Positions 1-11,948 of a stretch of DNA of 64,000 nt are shown here, piece after piece. Origin of the DNA: Toxoplasma gondii ME49 (taxonomy: Eukaryota; Apicomplexa; Conoidasida; Eucoccidiorida; Sarcocystidae). How positions within the stretch are numbered: the first letter of the stretch is position 1; each line of letters begins with the position of its first letter. The stretch is taken from NCBI RefSeq assembly GCF_000006565.2, contig NC_031480.1, positions 6,441,170 through 6,505,169 of the forward strand, given 5' to 3'. The notes beneath the pieces were generated by a model that was given only the letters and a program-made list of their open reading frames with translations, made no database searches and was not told the origin of the DNA. Both the position numbers and the translations under genes were made by a program.

Positions 1-1440
1 GAGACGCAGAGCGGCAGCGAGAGCGTAGAAGAGCGTTTGACAGCGGTGTTGAGAGAGAAGAGTGGAAGCGGAGGAAGAGAGGAGGCAGACACGGAGAGGC
101 AGAGTGATCGACGGCGAAAGGAGAGAGAAAAGGGAGAGACAGACGGAGAGCAAGAAAAACCTGTGGGGAGGCCGACGCACGAAACAAGAAAAAAGAGAAC
201 AGCAGAGAGGGGAACAATGGGAGAGTGGAAGAAAAGGTCGGCAGGAGCGCGGCAGATCTTCACAGCGGCCTTTCACGTAGCTCAGGTGAAAGGAAAATGA
301 AGGAAGACCACAAATACGAGGGAAATCAAGTAAACAAAAGGGCAAAGGCGAGAGGTGGAGTAAAATAAAGGAAAAAACCTGAAGGACGTTTTTTCAGAGA
401 GGTCGAAGACGCGAAAAAAAGCTCCCTCCGGGAGGGTGTCCTGACCTCCGTGTCTTTTCGCAATAGACTCTCACTCGTTTTTCGTAGTCTAGGATTTCAC
501 ATCGAAGGAGACAAGAAGACCAAGCCTGTTCTTCCGAGAAGAAAGTAACGCTTTTTCTCCTTCTTCCTCTCATTCTCTCCTTGTGTAGTGCACCACTTCG
601 AGTGTACGTACACTTGACTTCCACGACTCGCCGGCAGCTTGTCACACCAATCGACTGGCGACAGCGTTCACTTTGGCGTTGCTTTCCGAGGGGCGTTTTT
701 CTGCGTTTTTCGAGCGTTTTTTGCGGCTCCTTTTTCTCTTTCAGCATCAGATGTTTTTCGCGAGGAAAGCCTTCCTGGCGATCAGCTTCCGCCTTGCTCC
801 GGAGAACGTCGAATTCGAGTTTCCTTAACCAGCGCTGGAGAAAAACAGGCGCAACGAGGCAAGAGCTGCCAAGCAGGAGCCGCGCAGCTTTTTTGCCCTC
901 CAGCGCTTCTTGCAAGGAAGAGACGAAAACCGCCAAAATCTCTCTTCTTCGTGGCAGGCGCGACTTTCAGAAGTCAGGAAAGAGGCTCCCGCGCTTTTCT
1001 TCGAAAGCCTCCCAGCAGACACTCTCGGCTGCCTGAGAAAATCTTCTTCCCTGACGATGCAGCCATGTCTCTCTGCGCCTGTGCGTGGACATTGGGCCGC
1101 GGAAGAAAACAAAAAGACGCATATCTTCACTTTCTGCGACTCGCGGCGTTCAAGGAAATGCAAAGATGAACGGAGCAACAGAAAGACGAGACGCTCGATA
1201 AGAGCCTCGCCTGCTTCTCTCGTGTCTCGCTAGCTCTGAGAAAGAGAAAGAGAGAGAATCCGTTTTCTCTCCCCCTCTTTATCACTTTCAACCAACGCTT
1301 CCCCGTCAACTTGTCATTCGTTCTTCTTCTTCCCATGCCATTTGGGATGTTTCCTCGGTTCTCCTACTCTCTCACCTGCCAACTCTTTCTTCGGCGTCTT
1401 CTTCGTCTCCTCTCTGGGTTGCGCGTACCGCCGAGACATC
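1..1440. other. 5' flank of the USP gene, no gene seen
   Basis: No ORF here has a recognisable domain; the longer ones are open in several overlapping frames, as expected for biased composition. The first ~370 bases are purine-rich on the + strand and bases 1240-1440 are pyrimidine-rich, which is typical of coccidian 5' regions. It probably holds the promoter and 5' UTR of the USP gene starting at 1441. No TATA box was recognised. Confidence 0.5.
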
Positions 1441-4400
1441 ATGGCGTCTCTTCAGTCTCCAGTTTTCGACGCGGCTCTCTGGGAAGTCGATTCGACCTCT
1501 GAGAAAGTTCCGTCCGTACGTTCTTCTCATCCTGCTCATCGTTCTTCTCATCATAGGTCTTCTGTCTCTTCTCCCCATCGTTCTTCTGTCTCTTCTCCCC
1601 ATCGTTCTTCTTCTCTTAATCGTTCTTCTTATCGTAGGTCCTCCTCTATCTCTTCCCCCCATCGTTCCTCTTCTCCCCATCGTTCTTCTGTCTCTTCTCC
1701 CCATCGTTCTCCTTCTCTTAATCGTTCTTCTTATCGTAGGTCCTCCTCTACCTCTTCCCCCCATCGTTCTTCTTCTCCTCATCGTTATTCTGTTTCGCCT
1801 CGTTCTTTTTCTTCCGCGTCTTGGGCTTCCAGAAGAGGTGAATTCGAGAGGAAGGGAGAGGCGAAGGAGACAGTCTCTCTGGCTGTTTCGTCTCGCGGCC
1901 TCTCTGAGTCTCTTCGCGAAGTCAAGCGAACGGTGTCCGTCAGCAGCGCCCTCGACTCGACGACGGCATCTTCGCTGTCACCTCCAGTGGAGGTTTTCGG
2001 CCGGTCCCTCCTCTCGGTGTCCAGCTCGATCCCCCAATCAAGTATATCCCCTCAGGCAGCAGCTGCGCTTGACTCTCGAATCTACTTCTCTCCGTTCCCT
2101 TTGTCCCCTTCCTCTTCTTCTCTCTCTTCTTCTTCTCACTCCCCATCTCAATCTTCGTCTGCTTCCTCTTCTTCCTCCCCATCTCCATCTTCGTCTGCTT
2201 CCTCTTCTTCCTCCCCATCTCCATCTTCGTCTGCTTCCTCTTCTTCCTCCCCATCTCCATCTTCGTCTGCTTCCTCTTCTTCCTCCCCATCTCCATCTTC
2301 GTCTGCTTCCTCTTCTTCCTCCCCATCTCCATCTTCGTCTGCTTCCTCTTCTTCCTCCCCATTTCAGTCTTCCTCTTGTTCTTCCCCCTCTTCTTCTGCG
2401 TCTGCAGAGAGGGAGGAGTGGATTTGTCGTTTTCCATCTGAGAGTTGTTCTCCCGTTGTCTCAGAGCCGAGAACCACGGGTGAGGGAGAGGACGGCGAGG
2501 AAGCAGACGAAGCGCCCCCCGAGGAGAGAGAGCAGAAGGCGACACTCGAGAAAGACGACGAGGATTCGCCGGCGTTTCCATTCTCTCCTCGACAGAGACA
2601 GCAGGCGCCGCAGTTCTCAGGTTCTTCTCCACCTGTCGCTTCTTGGAAAGAACACAGACGCGAATTGTTGCGACAGAACTTGTCGGTTCGTCGTCCACGC
2701 TTTTCCTCAGCTTTTGAAGAAGACTCCAGCCGCCGATACACCTCAGACCGCCGGCCGTCTTCCTTTTCTTCTCCCTTTTCTTCTCCTTTTTCTTCCCCTC
2801 CGTTTTCTGCTTCCGACTTGATCGCGTCTGGCGCCTGCGGCCTCCCGATTTCTTCTGCCTCGCCTTCCTCGCTCGCGCCTCCTTCTTCTACGACGCCTTC
2901 CGGAGATGCACCTGGCAACTGCGAGGGAGAAAAGGCAGAAGGGGGAGAGGAAGTCATGCTCGCGAGGTGCAGCGAGCATGAACGTAGGGAGAGACACCGA
3001 GCGCAAATCGGACAAGACGAAGAAGAGAAAAGTCCGCCTCGCAACGCTTTTGGAGAGGAAGACCCATGGCGGTTCTCCTCAGCAGGGAGAGGCGATGGGG
3101 GGAACTCGGTGGAAGGAGACTTTTCTGAGTTGTCCTCAGCTTCAAATGGGGGTCGCTCGTCACATGACGGCTTGCGGAGACACTCTTCATTCGGAAGGCA
3201 GAAAGCGACGCGCCGAAGAGGGAAATCAAAGGGAGAGCGAGAAGAAGACGCAGGTGGAGTGCATCCGGGCAACTCGTCTTTCTCTACTTCTCTTGGAGGT
3301 TCGCATGGCGAGACCGCGATAAAAGGACCCCTATGGTCGGACCGCATGAGCCGCCACCGTCGAGCTGTCTCTCTGTCTCCTCTGAAGGAGCCGTCTTCGG
3401 CCTCTTCCACGCCGGAGACGAACCTGCGTCGCTTCTTGAAGGCTCGAGAGTTTGAGGCAAGTGCGAAGATCTTGTCAACTCTGTCTCCGTCGGTCAGGAT
3501 TCGTCTCTTTCTGGATCTGCTCCGACATTTGCATTCTCTCTCGTCTGCGGCTGCAGTTCCCTTTCGTTCGACTGCTCCCGCAGCAAGTCACTCAAAGGCT
3601 GCATGTTCTTCCTCCCGTTCTTCGTGCTCTCCACTGTCTTCGAGCAATCCGGACTGCTTGCTCTCGCTGGCGACAGAGAACTTCCTCCTCTCTGCGGAGG
3701 CGCTCTCCTCGCTTGTGAAAGGTCCGCGGGAGGCGGCAGAGAAGCGAGGAGAGGCTGAGGGGGGAAGGCGAGAAGCAGAGGAAGAAACCGAGAGCGACGG
3801 CGAGTGTGAGCGTCGGGAATTCCTCAGTTTGAAGGAAGGAGAGGACGAAGGAGTGGAAGGATCTATCGTGGACGCCGGCTTTCGCTGTCAGAGCAGTCTC
3901 TTGGCATTTTGCCTCCTCGCCCCGGAGATCGTTCAGAACGTCTTCGACGTCTCCCATTTTCCCCTCCTCTTCCCTGAAAACCAAGGTGAAGAAGAGAGGA
4001 CCCGCAGCCTCTTTCTCTTCTACGCATTTCTGCTTTCTTCGCGGTCCAGAAAAAACAGAGAAAGCTCTCAGGAACACCTAAGCCGGCCTCAGCGCTCTTC
4101 CGCATTTCCCTCTTCTTCCTCTTTTTCTTCTTCCTCTTCTTCTTCCTCTTTTTCTTCTTCCTCTTTTTCTTCTTCCTCTTCTTGCTCTTCCAGGTTCTGC
4201 GCTTCGCCCTGTGCTGTTGGCGAGGAGGTCCCCGAGAAGCGGAGAGACTGGTCCGCGCGTTTCTTCTCGCTGCTCCTGCGTGAGGCGTCCGACGAAGAGA
4301 GGACGGACAGGAAGGTCGACGTCTTCGCTCTCAGAAATCTAGGACCCTCGGCGACGCGCACAGCCTTGTGCCTTCTCTGGAGAGAGGCTCTTGTGGGGGT

Positions 4401-7400
4401 GCCGACAAGCCTCGTCGACGAAGACGCCGCCGAGACAGACGAGAAGACGCGAGAAGCAGATACGAGCAGGGAGCAGAAGGGTGAAGAGACTGGGAGAAGG
4501 GAGGAGAGTGAGGAGGAGGCATTGAGGCGAGGCGGCGAGGAAGAGAGAACAGTGGCTCCAACAGACAGTGGAGACGGGAACGCGAAGAGCGACAAAGAAA
4601 AACCTGGAATGAGGGCAGAAGAGCCGGAAGAAAAGGAGAAAAAGAGACTCAGAGAAGAAGCGAGAGCAGCGCATGCGTTGCTCGTCGACGTGTTGCCTGT
4701 CTGGGCAGACGACGAATCTATGGTGAGTCTTGAGGTGTACAAAGAAAGTGAATCATGCAACTTTCGAGTTTCATTTCGCGCGCTCCACTTTCAGACAAAA
4801 AGAATGCTCCTCTTTGGTCACTCCTGCGTTGGAAGACAAACGTCTACAGAACTCCGCGTCGTCTTCCCCGTCTCCTTCCCCTCCAGCTGTTTGTCCTCCC
4901 TCTCTCCGTTGGCTCTCTTTTGCTTACAGGCACCGGAGATGCTGTCGCTTCTCGCCGATGTCTCTAAGCGTTTCCTGGCTTTTTCACAGTCTCTCGCTTC
5001 TTCTTTGGCATCGGTACCTTCTTCTTCTTCTTCTCCTCCTCCTTCTCCTCCTTCGCCGTCAGCCTGCGCTTCTCTGCGATCCATCCGTCAGGGGGATGCT
5101 TCTCCTGATGACGGAGACGCACTGACTAGGGCGTTTCTTTCGCGAGTAACTTTTCGGAAGGGTCTTTGCGCTCCAGGTCTTCTTCTTCCTCTCGTAACTC
5201 TTCAAGCAGATTCAGACAAAACTCTTTCCTCAAGTTTCGCGTCGCTTCTCTCTTCTCTCAGGTGAGTTCAAACGCGTCTTTTTCGAACAATATCAGCGGG
5301 CGCTCAACGCGTCTGTCGAATGACACACCTCTATGGCCAGCTGTTCTTCCTGTGAACGGGCACCATGTATCTGTCTTCCTCGACCTGTACTAGCTACCTG
5401 GATCACTTTGTATCTTTCTGTATGTTTCTCGAGACCGACTTCAGTCAGTGCCTGCCGACGTAGTCGACTCTGCCCGCGTTCGTTCGCCTGTGATGTACAA
5501 ACCTGGCCGGATAAAAGAAGACCGATCCAAAGCAGAATGGCACGAAGCCACCATCAATCACATTTGCCCACGACGTCACACACGTATATATATATATATA
5601 TATACCTATATATATATATATATACATACCTCTATATTTGCATATTCATGTATCCGTCGAGGCGTTTGTATAGGCAACTCTGTCAGTGTGTTTAACGAAG
5701 ATTTGCTTGTTCAGGAGAAACGTCTGCAGAGACACAGTTAAACTGGCAGAGAGGTTGGCCACAGTTAATGCGTTTGTGGAGAGAGGAGACAATCGTTGTT
5801 GCTTGGATGCATACGTTTTGCGGTTCGTTTCGCTTTCGTTTCATATGCGGCGGGGACGCATTTTCAGGCCTCAACCTGTTGGAAAGGGATGCTTTTCTGA
5901 AGGGGGTTCGCTTTCCTTTTTTTTCGTCTGTTCCGCTGCCTCGTATCCACTTTCCGTCAAAGAAGTCTCCTTTCAGGTTGAGACCTCGAATTGTGGAGCT
6001 CTCGCGCAACATCGCGTTCTGTGTTTGAAACGATTCCACATCCGACGTTTTTCTGATTGTGCAGGGCCTCTCCCGCAGAGACCGTCGAGTTCTGGACGGT
6101 GGTGTGGATCTTCGCCATCAGGTGCCTTTCGCATGTTTTCCCCTCTCCCCCTCTCGTTCTCTCTTTCTGCCGCGCCTCGAGCCTTGCTTCGGCCCCCGCT
6201 CTCCCTGTCTTCTTCCAGTGCGGCGTTGCCGCTCTTGTCCGGATTCTCTCCCTCATCCTCGCAGCAACTCTCCCTTCTTCTCCCTCTTCTTCTTCCTCTT
6301 CTTCTCTTTCTCCCTCTTCTTCTTCCTCTTCTTCTCCCTCGGCGTTTGAGCTTTGTCTGCGCGTCGCATGCTCGCCGATTGAGGAGGCGGTCAGCCTCGC
6401 GACGGCGAAGCCAGGCAGAACGAGAGTGGAGACGACGACGAAGAAGAGCGAGGCAGATAAGTCGATCTGCTCTCCAGTTTCCTCGCCACACTCAGATGTG
6501 GAGGAGGCGTATGTTGGGCTGCAGCTCTCGACTCCTGCGGAGCAGACGCACAAGGCTCTTTCTCTGTCTCCTCAAATCGCGGACGAGAGCGGTCTGTCGG
6601 CACCGATTTCGACCTCGAGTCCGACCGCTTCTCCTGCTCGTTCTGCGTGTTTGCCGCCGTTCTCGAAGCGAGCTCCCGTTTCAGTGGCCCGGCATTTCTT
6701 CACTGGCTGCCTCTCAGCTTCTCTGCTTCGCCTGGTGCTAGAAGAAGACCCGTCGCTCTTTACTTCCTCTTGCACTCGACGAGGGATTCAATCGGTCGCT
6801 GCGTTGCTTCTCTCCGCGACAAAGGCGATCCAGGATGCTGCAGCAGGCTACACCACCCTGTCGCGCTTCGCCGGCGGAGACGGACAGGGGGGTCGAAGGG
6901 AGGAGAGAAGAACCGGAGGAGAGGAGAAGAAAGGCGAGAAAGAAACGAGTGGACGCACAGCAGCAGATCAAGAGGCGGCGGCGAGGAACGACTGGGGCAG
7001 AGACTCTCTGTGCTCTTGTGAGGAGGCAGGAGTCGAGGCAGAGAAAAGAGACGGCCTTTCTCTGTCTCAGGAAGCGCTCAACTTTGCGCAAGCGACAGAA
7101 GCGTTTGGCGTGCAGTTGATGAAGAAACTGAAGGAGAAAGCAGCGCGGCCAAGAGACAGGCAAAGAAGGACGAGCTCGGGATCTCCTCCACAGTCTCCTG
7201 CTGTGGAGGGAGGGTCCTTGGTCCTGTCAGCGAGTCCTTGCAGAAAGCTCCGACAGTCTTCCTCTCCTTCGTCTCCTGCTTCTTCGCCTCGAGCTTCTTC
7301 TTCTCGCTCTTCGCGATCACCTTCTCCTCGATCTCGTTCCTCCTTCTGCATGTCACGAATGCCGGAGGAAGCGACGCACTTGGGTTGCTCAGCTGTTGTG

Positions 7401-10400
7401 GCTTCTCAGCGAACAGAGCGAGACGGCCAGAATCGAAAAGCAGGAGCTGGAGGACGCGAGGACCAAGGCGGCGGTGGTGGAGAAGGGAGAGAAGAAGAAG
7501 AGGGGAGCAGGACGCCTGCGGACCTGAAGTCGGGAGGAGCATCCTCACCTTGTGAAGCAGAGACGGGTCGCGGCGATCGTGTGTCGAGGAAGAAAGAAGA
7601 TTTCTCTGGCTCCCAGTCTGTTGCTGGGAGTCGGACGGATGAAGCAGCTCGAGCGCGGGCAGAAACCGAGACGCGATTAAGGGGAAGTGGAGAAGGAAGA
7701 CGTTCCGTTGTTCAGGATCGCAGGCGAGAAGAACGCGCGTCAGCTCCCGCGAGCGAGGCGAAGGGGAGCGAAGCAGAGACCGAGAGGGAAGCACCCGGCA
7801 GAACGAGGCCCCAGGACGGTGGACATGCAGGCAAGAAGACCTGCGAGGCACTGCTGCACGAGGGAACCGAGGGTGGAACGGCAGTCAAAGGAGCGAACGC
7901 AGCGAGAGAAGAGAGAGGTTGGGAGACAGGAGATCGAGGAAGAACGAAGTCGACAAGCGAAAGTGGAGAAGAAAGGAGTGAGGACGAGATTGAGACCCAG
8001 GAACGACATGAAGAAGCGATGAATCTGGGAGATCGAGGAGAGCGCCTCACGAATCAGAGACGTCGAGCAAAACACGAAAGCAAAGTGGAGAAACGCAGAA
8101 ACGTCTCGAAGAAAGAAGGTCGAGACAACCACACAGAGGGAGGCGAAAGAATGTCGAGATCAGGACGTGAACGGCACACTGTCTGCATGAACCAGAGGAG
8201 CGAGAAGTCGGGAACCCCATTCAAGTTCTTTGGAGAGGAAACGACAGAGCAAAGGTCGTCGCAGATTTCCTGTCCTCAAATGCAGACACCCGCTGTCGCT
8301 ACCTCACCTCTCTCGGCTGTCTCTGCACCTCTCTCGGCTGTCTCTGCACCTCTCTCGGCTGTCTCTGCACCTCTGTCGTCTCCTCTCCCCGAGCCTGAGA
8401 CAGGTGTGGACACAGGTTTCGACGCCGCTCGGCGCCTGCTGTTCCTTCAACAGAGACAGGAAGAAAGGAGATCGAGAGCGGCTGCTTTGGTGGCGGAACG
8501 ACGCGCGAGCGCGGCTGTGGAAACGCCGGCGTTTCCGCGGCTGGCCGCGCTTCGGCGGAAGCGCGCCGGTGTCTCTCTCGGCGAGGAGACAGGCCCCGCC
8601 GCTCGAGCGGTTGCGAGTCTCCTGCTGCGACGCCACTCCCAGCAAGTGTCTCCCGGCGCACAGGCAGCGAAGACAAGTTCTTTTCGGCCAGCGAGCAGAA
8701 ACGGAGAGCGATCGACGCTTTTTCTCTCAGCCGCTTCGCCACCGGAGCTGTCCCCGTCCGAGGCTTTGCAGAGGGCGAGGCGCGAGCACGGGGAGACCAG
8801 GCCCGGTGAAGTGGACCTTGGCGCGGGAGTCGTTCCGGCTCGGACAGGCTCTGCAGAAGGCTCCTGCAGACGATGGCGAGGACGCCGAGAGCCTCCTGGA
8901 GAGACGAGCGACGACTCGGAGGCGACGACGTCCGCGGGGAGAGGAGGGGAGGAAGTGACGGAAGAGGCAGAGATGGAGATGCGGCAAAGGATGAGGCGAC
9001 AGCGACAGAGACGCCTTCTCCGTTTAATGCTTCGCATGGAGCTGAGAGACAGAGAACGAGAAGACGCATGGGCGAAGATCAAACGCGTAGTGCGAAGCGA
9101 GGCGGGTGCAGAGGAGATCCGAAAACTCCAGCAAAGAATCCGATCCGAGAGTTCGGACTCTGCTTCTCCCCTGTCAGACGCGTCGTCGGAAGCTCGAGAG
9201 AGCGTCGAGACACCGGAGGAGAGAAATCGCCTTCACAACGCTCACAAGAGAACTCTTTCTTCTTCGGATAAGCGAGCGTCGGCGCCGGGGACAAATCCGT
9301 TTGTGTCCGCCACCACGAGGAGACCTGGCTCCTGTCTTTCTTTGACTTCTCCCTCTGCCTTGTCTCCTGCTGTGCCCCCAGCTTCTCTGCACCAGCGGAG
9401 TGCGTCGGGGGACCTCTCCACTTCTTCCAGGCATCCTTTCAACAGTGTCCGCTTTCCAGCCTCCCCTTCTGAGGAGGAAAAAGGCGCCTCGGGAGAGTCG
9501 CGCCTGGCGCAACGTTCCAGAGGTCCTTTGTTCTCCTCAAATCCTTCGTCTCGTGTCGTGGTTCGGTCCTCGTCTAGGCCTTCTCGGTCTTCTCTTTCTT
9601 CTTTTCCTCAGTCTCCCTCTCCCTTTCCTTCTCCTGCTATTTCTTCTTCGTTGCCTCACTCTTCATCTCCCTTCCCTTCTTCTTCTTTTCCTCATTCTTC
9701 TTCTTTTCCTCATTCTTCTTCTTTTCCTCATTCTTCTTCTTTTCCTCATTCGTCTTCTCCTCCCCTTCGTTCTGCCTCGGTTGCCCTCTCTGTGCCGTTC
9801 TCTGGACCTGGGCCTTCAGTCGACTCTGAGAATGGAGCATCACGTCCTCTTTCTTCTGCGCCTGCGTCTGCCTCGGCTTTCGCAGATTCTCTCGGTTGCT
9901 ACAATGGAACTTCTCAAAGTCGTCATCAGCCTGGGAGTTCGTCTACCGAAGCGCCGATCTCCTCCGGTGGAATGCCTCTCCCTTGCTCTCTTTCCTCGCC
10001 GTTGACACACCCGCCTGCTTCGTTGTCTTTCCATCCTTCTCTTTCTCCCCCTCCATCTGTCCTTCCTCCGCCGTCTGTCTCTCCCCCTCCGTCTGTCTCT
10101 CCCCATCCTTCTTTCGCTCCTCATCTTTCTTTCGCTCCTCATCCTCCTTTCGCTCTTCGTCCTTCTCTGCAATATGGAAGTGAGCAGCGTTTTGCTCCTT
10201 CTCCGTCTCTCCTTCCTCCTTCATGTCTTGTTTCCTCTCTGTCCATTGCTTCCCCGACGAACGTTGCTGCGCCGTTCTTCCAGCATTCTGGTTCTTCTTC
10301 CTCTTCGCTGCCTGCGCTGGCTCATTCGTCGGCGGGTGCCCAGTTCTTTTCTTCCTTTCCTTGTTTTCTCCCTTCTGTTCCCCCATGCGCCGGCTCCCAA

Positions 10401-11948
10401 GAGATCCCGTCGGCTCCAGCGCTGTGCTGGTCTCCTGGAGTGGAAGCGTCGGACCCCCGTTTTTCAGCTGGCCTCCCGGCTGCTCCGCCGCTCTTCTCTC
10501 CAGACGCGAGTCTATCCCCTTCGTTCTCGGCTGCGAGGCGAACGCTCGATTTGCCGGTGCCTTTCACCCTCCAAGACAGCGTCTCCTTCGACTTGTACGC
10601 GCCTCGACGCGGACGCTCCGCTCGTCTGCATGCGGCGCCGAGGAAACCTGTGGGGTTGAGGAATCTGGGGAATACCTGCTACTTGAACAGTTTTTTGCAG
10701 GCGCTGTTCCTGTCGGACGCGTTTGTCGCGAATGTGTTTCGCTTTTCAGGGAGAGCGCCGTCGCCGACTTCTCGTCTCTCGTGCTCCTCATCTCCCCCGC
10801 AGGATATCCCGAATCCTGCGCTTTTGCGGGAGCTGCAGATTCTCTTTGCGCAGATGCTCTTGCTCTCTTGTTCGGATGCTTGCTCGTCTTCTTCGAGTCC
10901 CTGCGCAGACGCTTCGTCGGACTCGTCCGGTGCGCCGTCTGCCTCCCTCTCGCCTGCCGCTGTGCTGCGAGTCCTGCCGGCAGAATACCGCGCTCAAGAG
11001 CAGCAGGACGTTTCGGAGGCTGCGCGGGAGATTTTCCAGTCTCTGGGTGGACAGGAGGACGCGCTGATTCGATCTGTCTTCGCCGGACAGACCGCGCAAG
11101 TCGTCGAGTGTTGCTTCTGCCAGACTCAGAGTCGCAGAGAAGAGGTCATCCACGATCTCGGCTTCCCCGTTCCGTCTCAAGCCTGGGTCGAGGAGAAGCA
11201 GCGCGAGACAGCGCGCGCAAGAAGGAGGCTATCGAAAGTCGGATTGAACGGCGTATCGACTGGCTTCGAGGCCGGTGTCTCTCAAGCTGTCTCCTCGGTT
11301 CCTGGAGGGAACAGCGGCGCGCGGGGGTACGGCTTTGCCGGCGAAGACCGACGGGGCGCAGCCGACGTCTGGGAGGGTCCGAGCCTGCAGGAGTTCTTCG
11401 ACGCTCTCGTGAAGAAGGAGCGTCTGTGTGGGGAGAACGCGTACGCCTGCGAGGTCTGCAAGACGAAGAGGGATGCCGTTAAATGGCAAGAAATTGTCTC
11501 GCCTCCGGCGCATCTGATTGTCGTCTTGAATCGGTATTCGTGGTCAGTTTTCTCGAACGAGAAGAAGAAAAATGTCACCCATGTTCACGTTGACGGAACG
11601 CTGACCATTGGCGTCTTCACCTACGAACTGTACGCGGCGGTGATTCATGCGGGAGCCTCGGCGAACTCGGGGCACTACTACTGCCTGGGAAGGAGGTCCG
11701 AGTTTCCTCGAAACGGAGCTGGAGACAACAAAGGAGAGAGCCGACGGTCTGCATGGTTCAAGTTCGACGACAGTCGCGTCACACCGGTCGACGAGGAGAC
11801 CGTGAACGAAATCAGCGCGGACGACAGGTCGGACGACTCTCCGTACATGCTTTTCTACCGCTGTGTTCAGGCGCCTCGCACATCCACTTGCCTCGTCCCC
11901 AAACGCATCTTGAAGAGCGCAGAGCGGAGACTTCAGGAGGAGGACTGA
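1441..11948 (+). CDS. giant ubiquitin carboxyl-terminal hydrolase (USP, peptidase C19)
   Basis: This is a deubiquitinating cysteine protease that should cleave ubiquitin from substrates. Model: exons 1441-4722, 4930-5261 and 6065-11948, 3165 residues. Intron 1 (GTGAGT to TTACAG) is a multiple of three and open in frame; intron 2 is phase 2 and joins as AG|G. The Cys box GLRNLGNTCYLNSFLQAL puts the nucleophile Cys at about residue 2743 (codon 10677). A QEQQDVSE stretch follows, then two Cys pairs (ECCFC and CEVC) that may bind zinc, then the His box SANSGHYYCLG (His about 3075, codon 11673) and a downstream KFDDSRV for the third catalytic position. About 2700 N-terminal residues are Ser/Pro/Glu/Arg-rich and repetitive, with no domain I recognise. 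The catalytic part feels closest to USP35/38, which is an impression only. The first ATG in the open frame is 1441. Confidence 0.88.
1530..1800 (+). repeat. degenerate Ser/His/Arg-coding repeats
   Basis: Short units reading roughly SSPHRSS and LNRSSYRRSS are repeated imperfectly inside exon 1 of the USP gene. A block of about 110 bases recurs nearly intact (around 1560-1670 and 1680-1790). The resulting segment resembles an RS-type tract. Confidence 0.75.
2150..2375 (+). repeat. 36-bp tandem repeat, about six copies
   Basis: A 36-base unit encoding SSSASSSSSPSP repeats head to tail about six times in the USP N-terminal region and stays in frame. The copies are nearly identical at base level, with divergence only at the edges (CAA or CAG for the last Pro/Gln codon). 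That suggests recent expansion or ongoing homogenisation. Confidence 0.85.
8295..8385 (+). repeat. 21-bp tandem repeat, about four copies
   Basis: The unit encodes APLSAVS and repeats in frame within the third exon of the USP gene. The copies are almost identical in nucleotide sequence. Confidence 0.8.
9665..9765 (+). repeat. 15-bp tandem repeat, about five copies
   Basis: The unit encodes SSFPH or a close variant, in frame within the USP coding region, just before a Pro-rich stretch with SPPPSV-like units (about 10030-10160). Confidence 0.75.

Noticed and set aside
1372..3410. Several minus and + frames over the USP N-terminal region, rich in Arg/Lys
   Set aside because: They are complements of Ser/Pro-rich coding repeats without independent features.
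6122..6218. Possible additional USP intron (GTGCCT to TTCCAG)
   Set aside because: Its 97-base length would break the reading frame.
10223..11482. 419-codon + frame overlapping the USP catalytic region
   Set aside because: It is a shifted-frame shadow; the main frame carries the Cys and His boxes.
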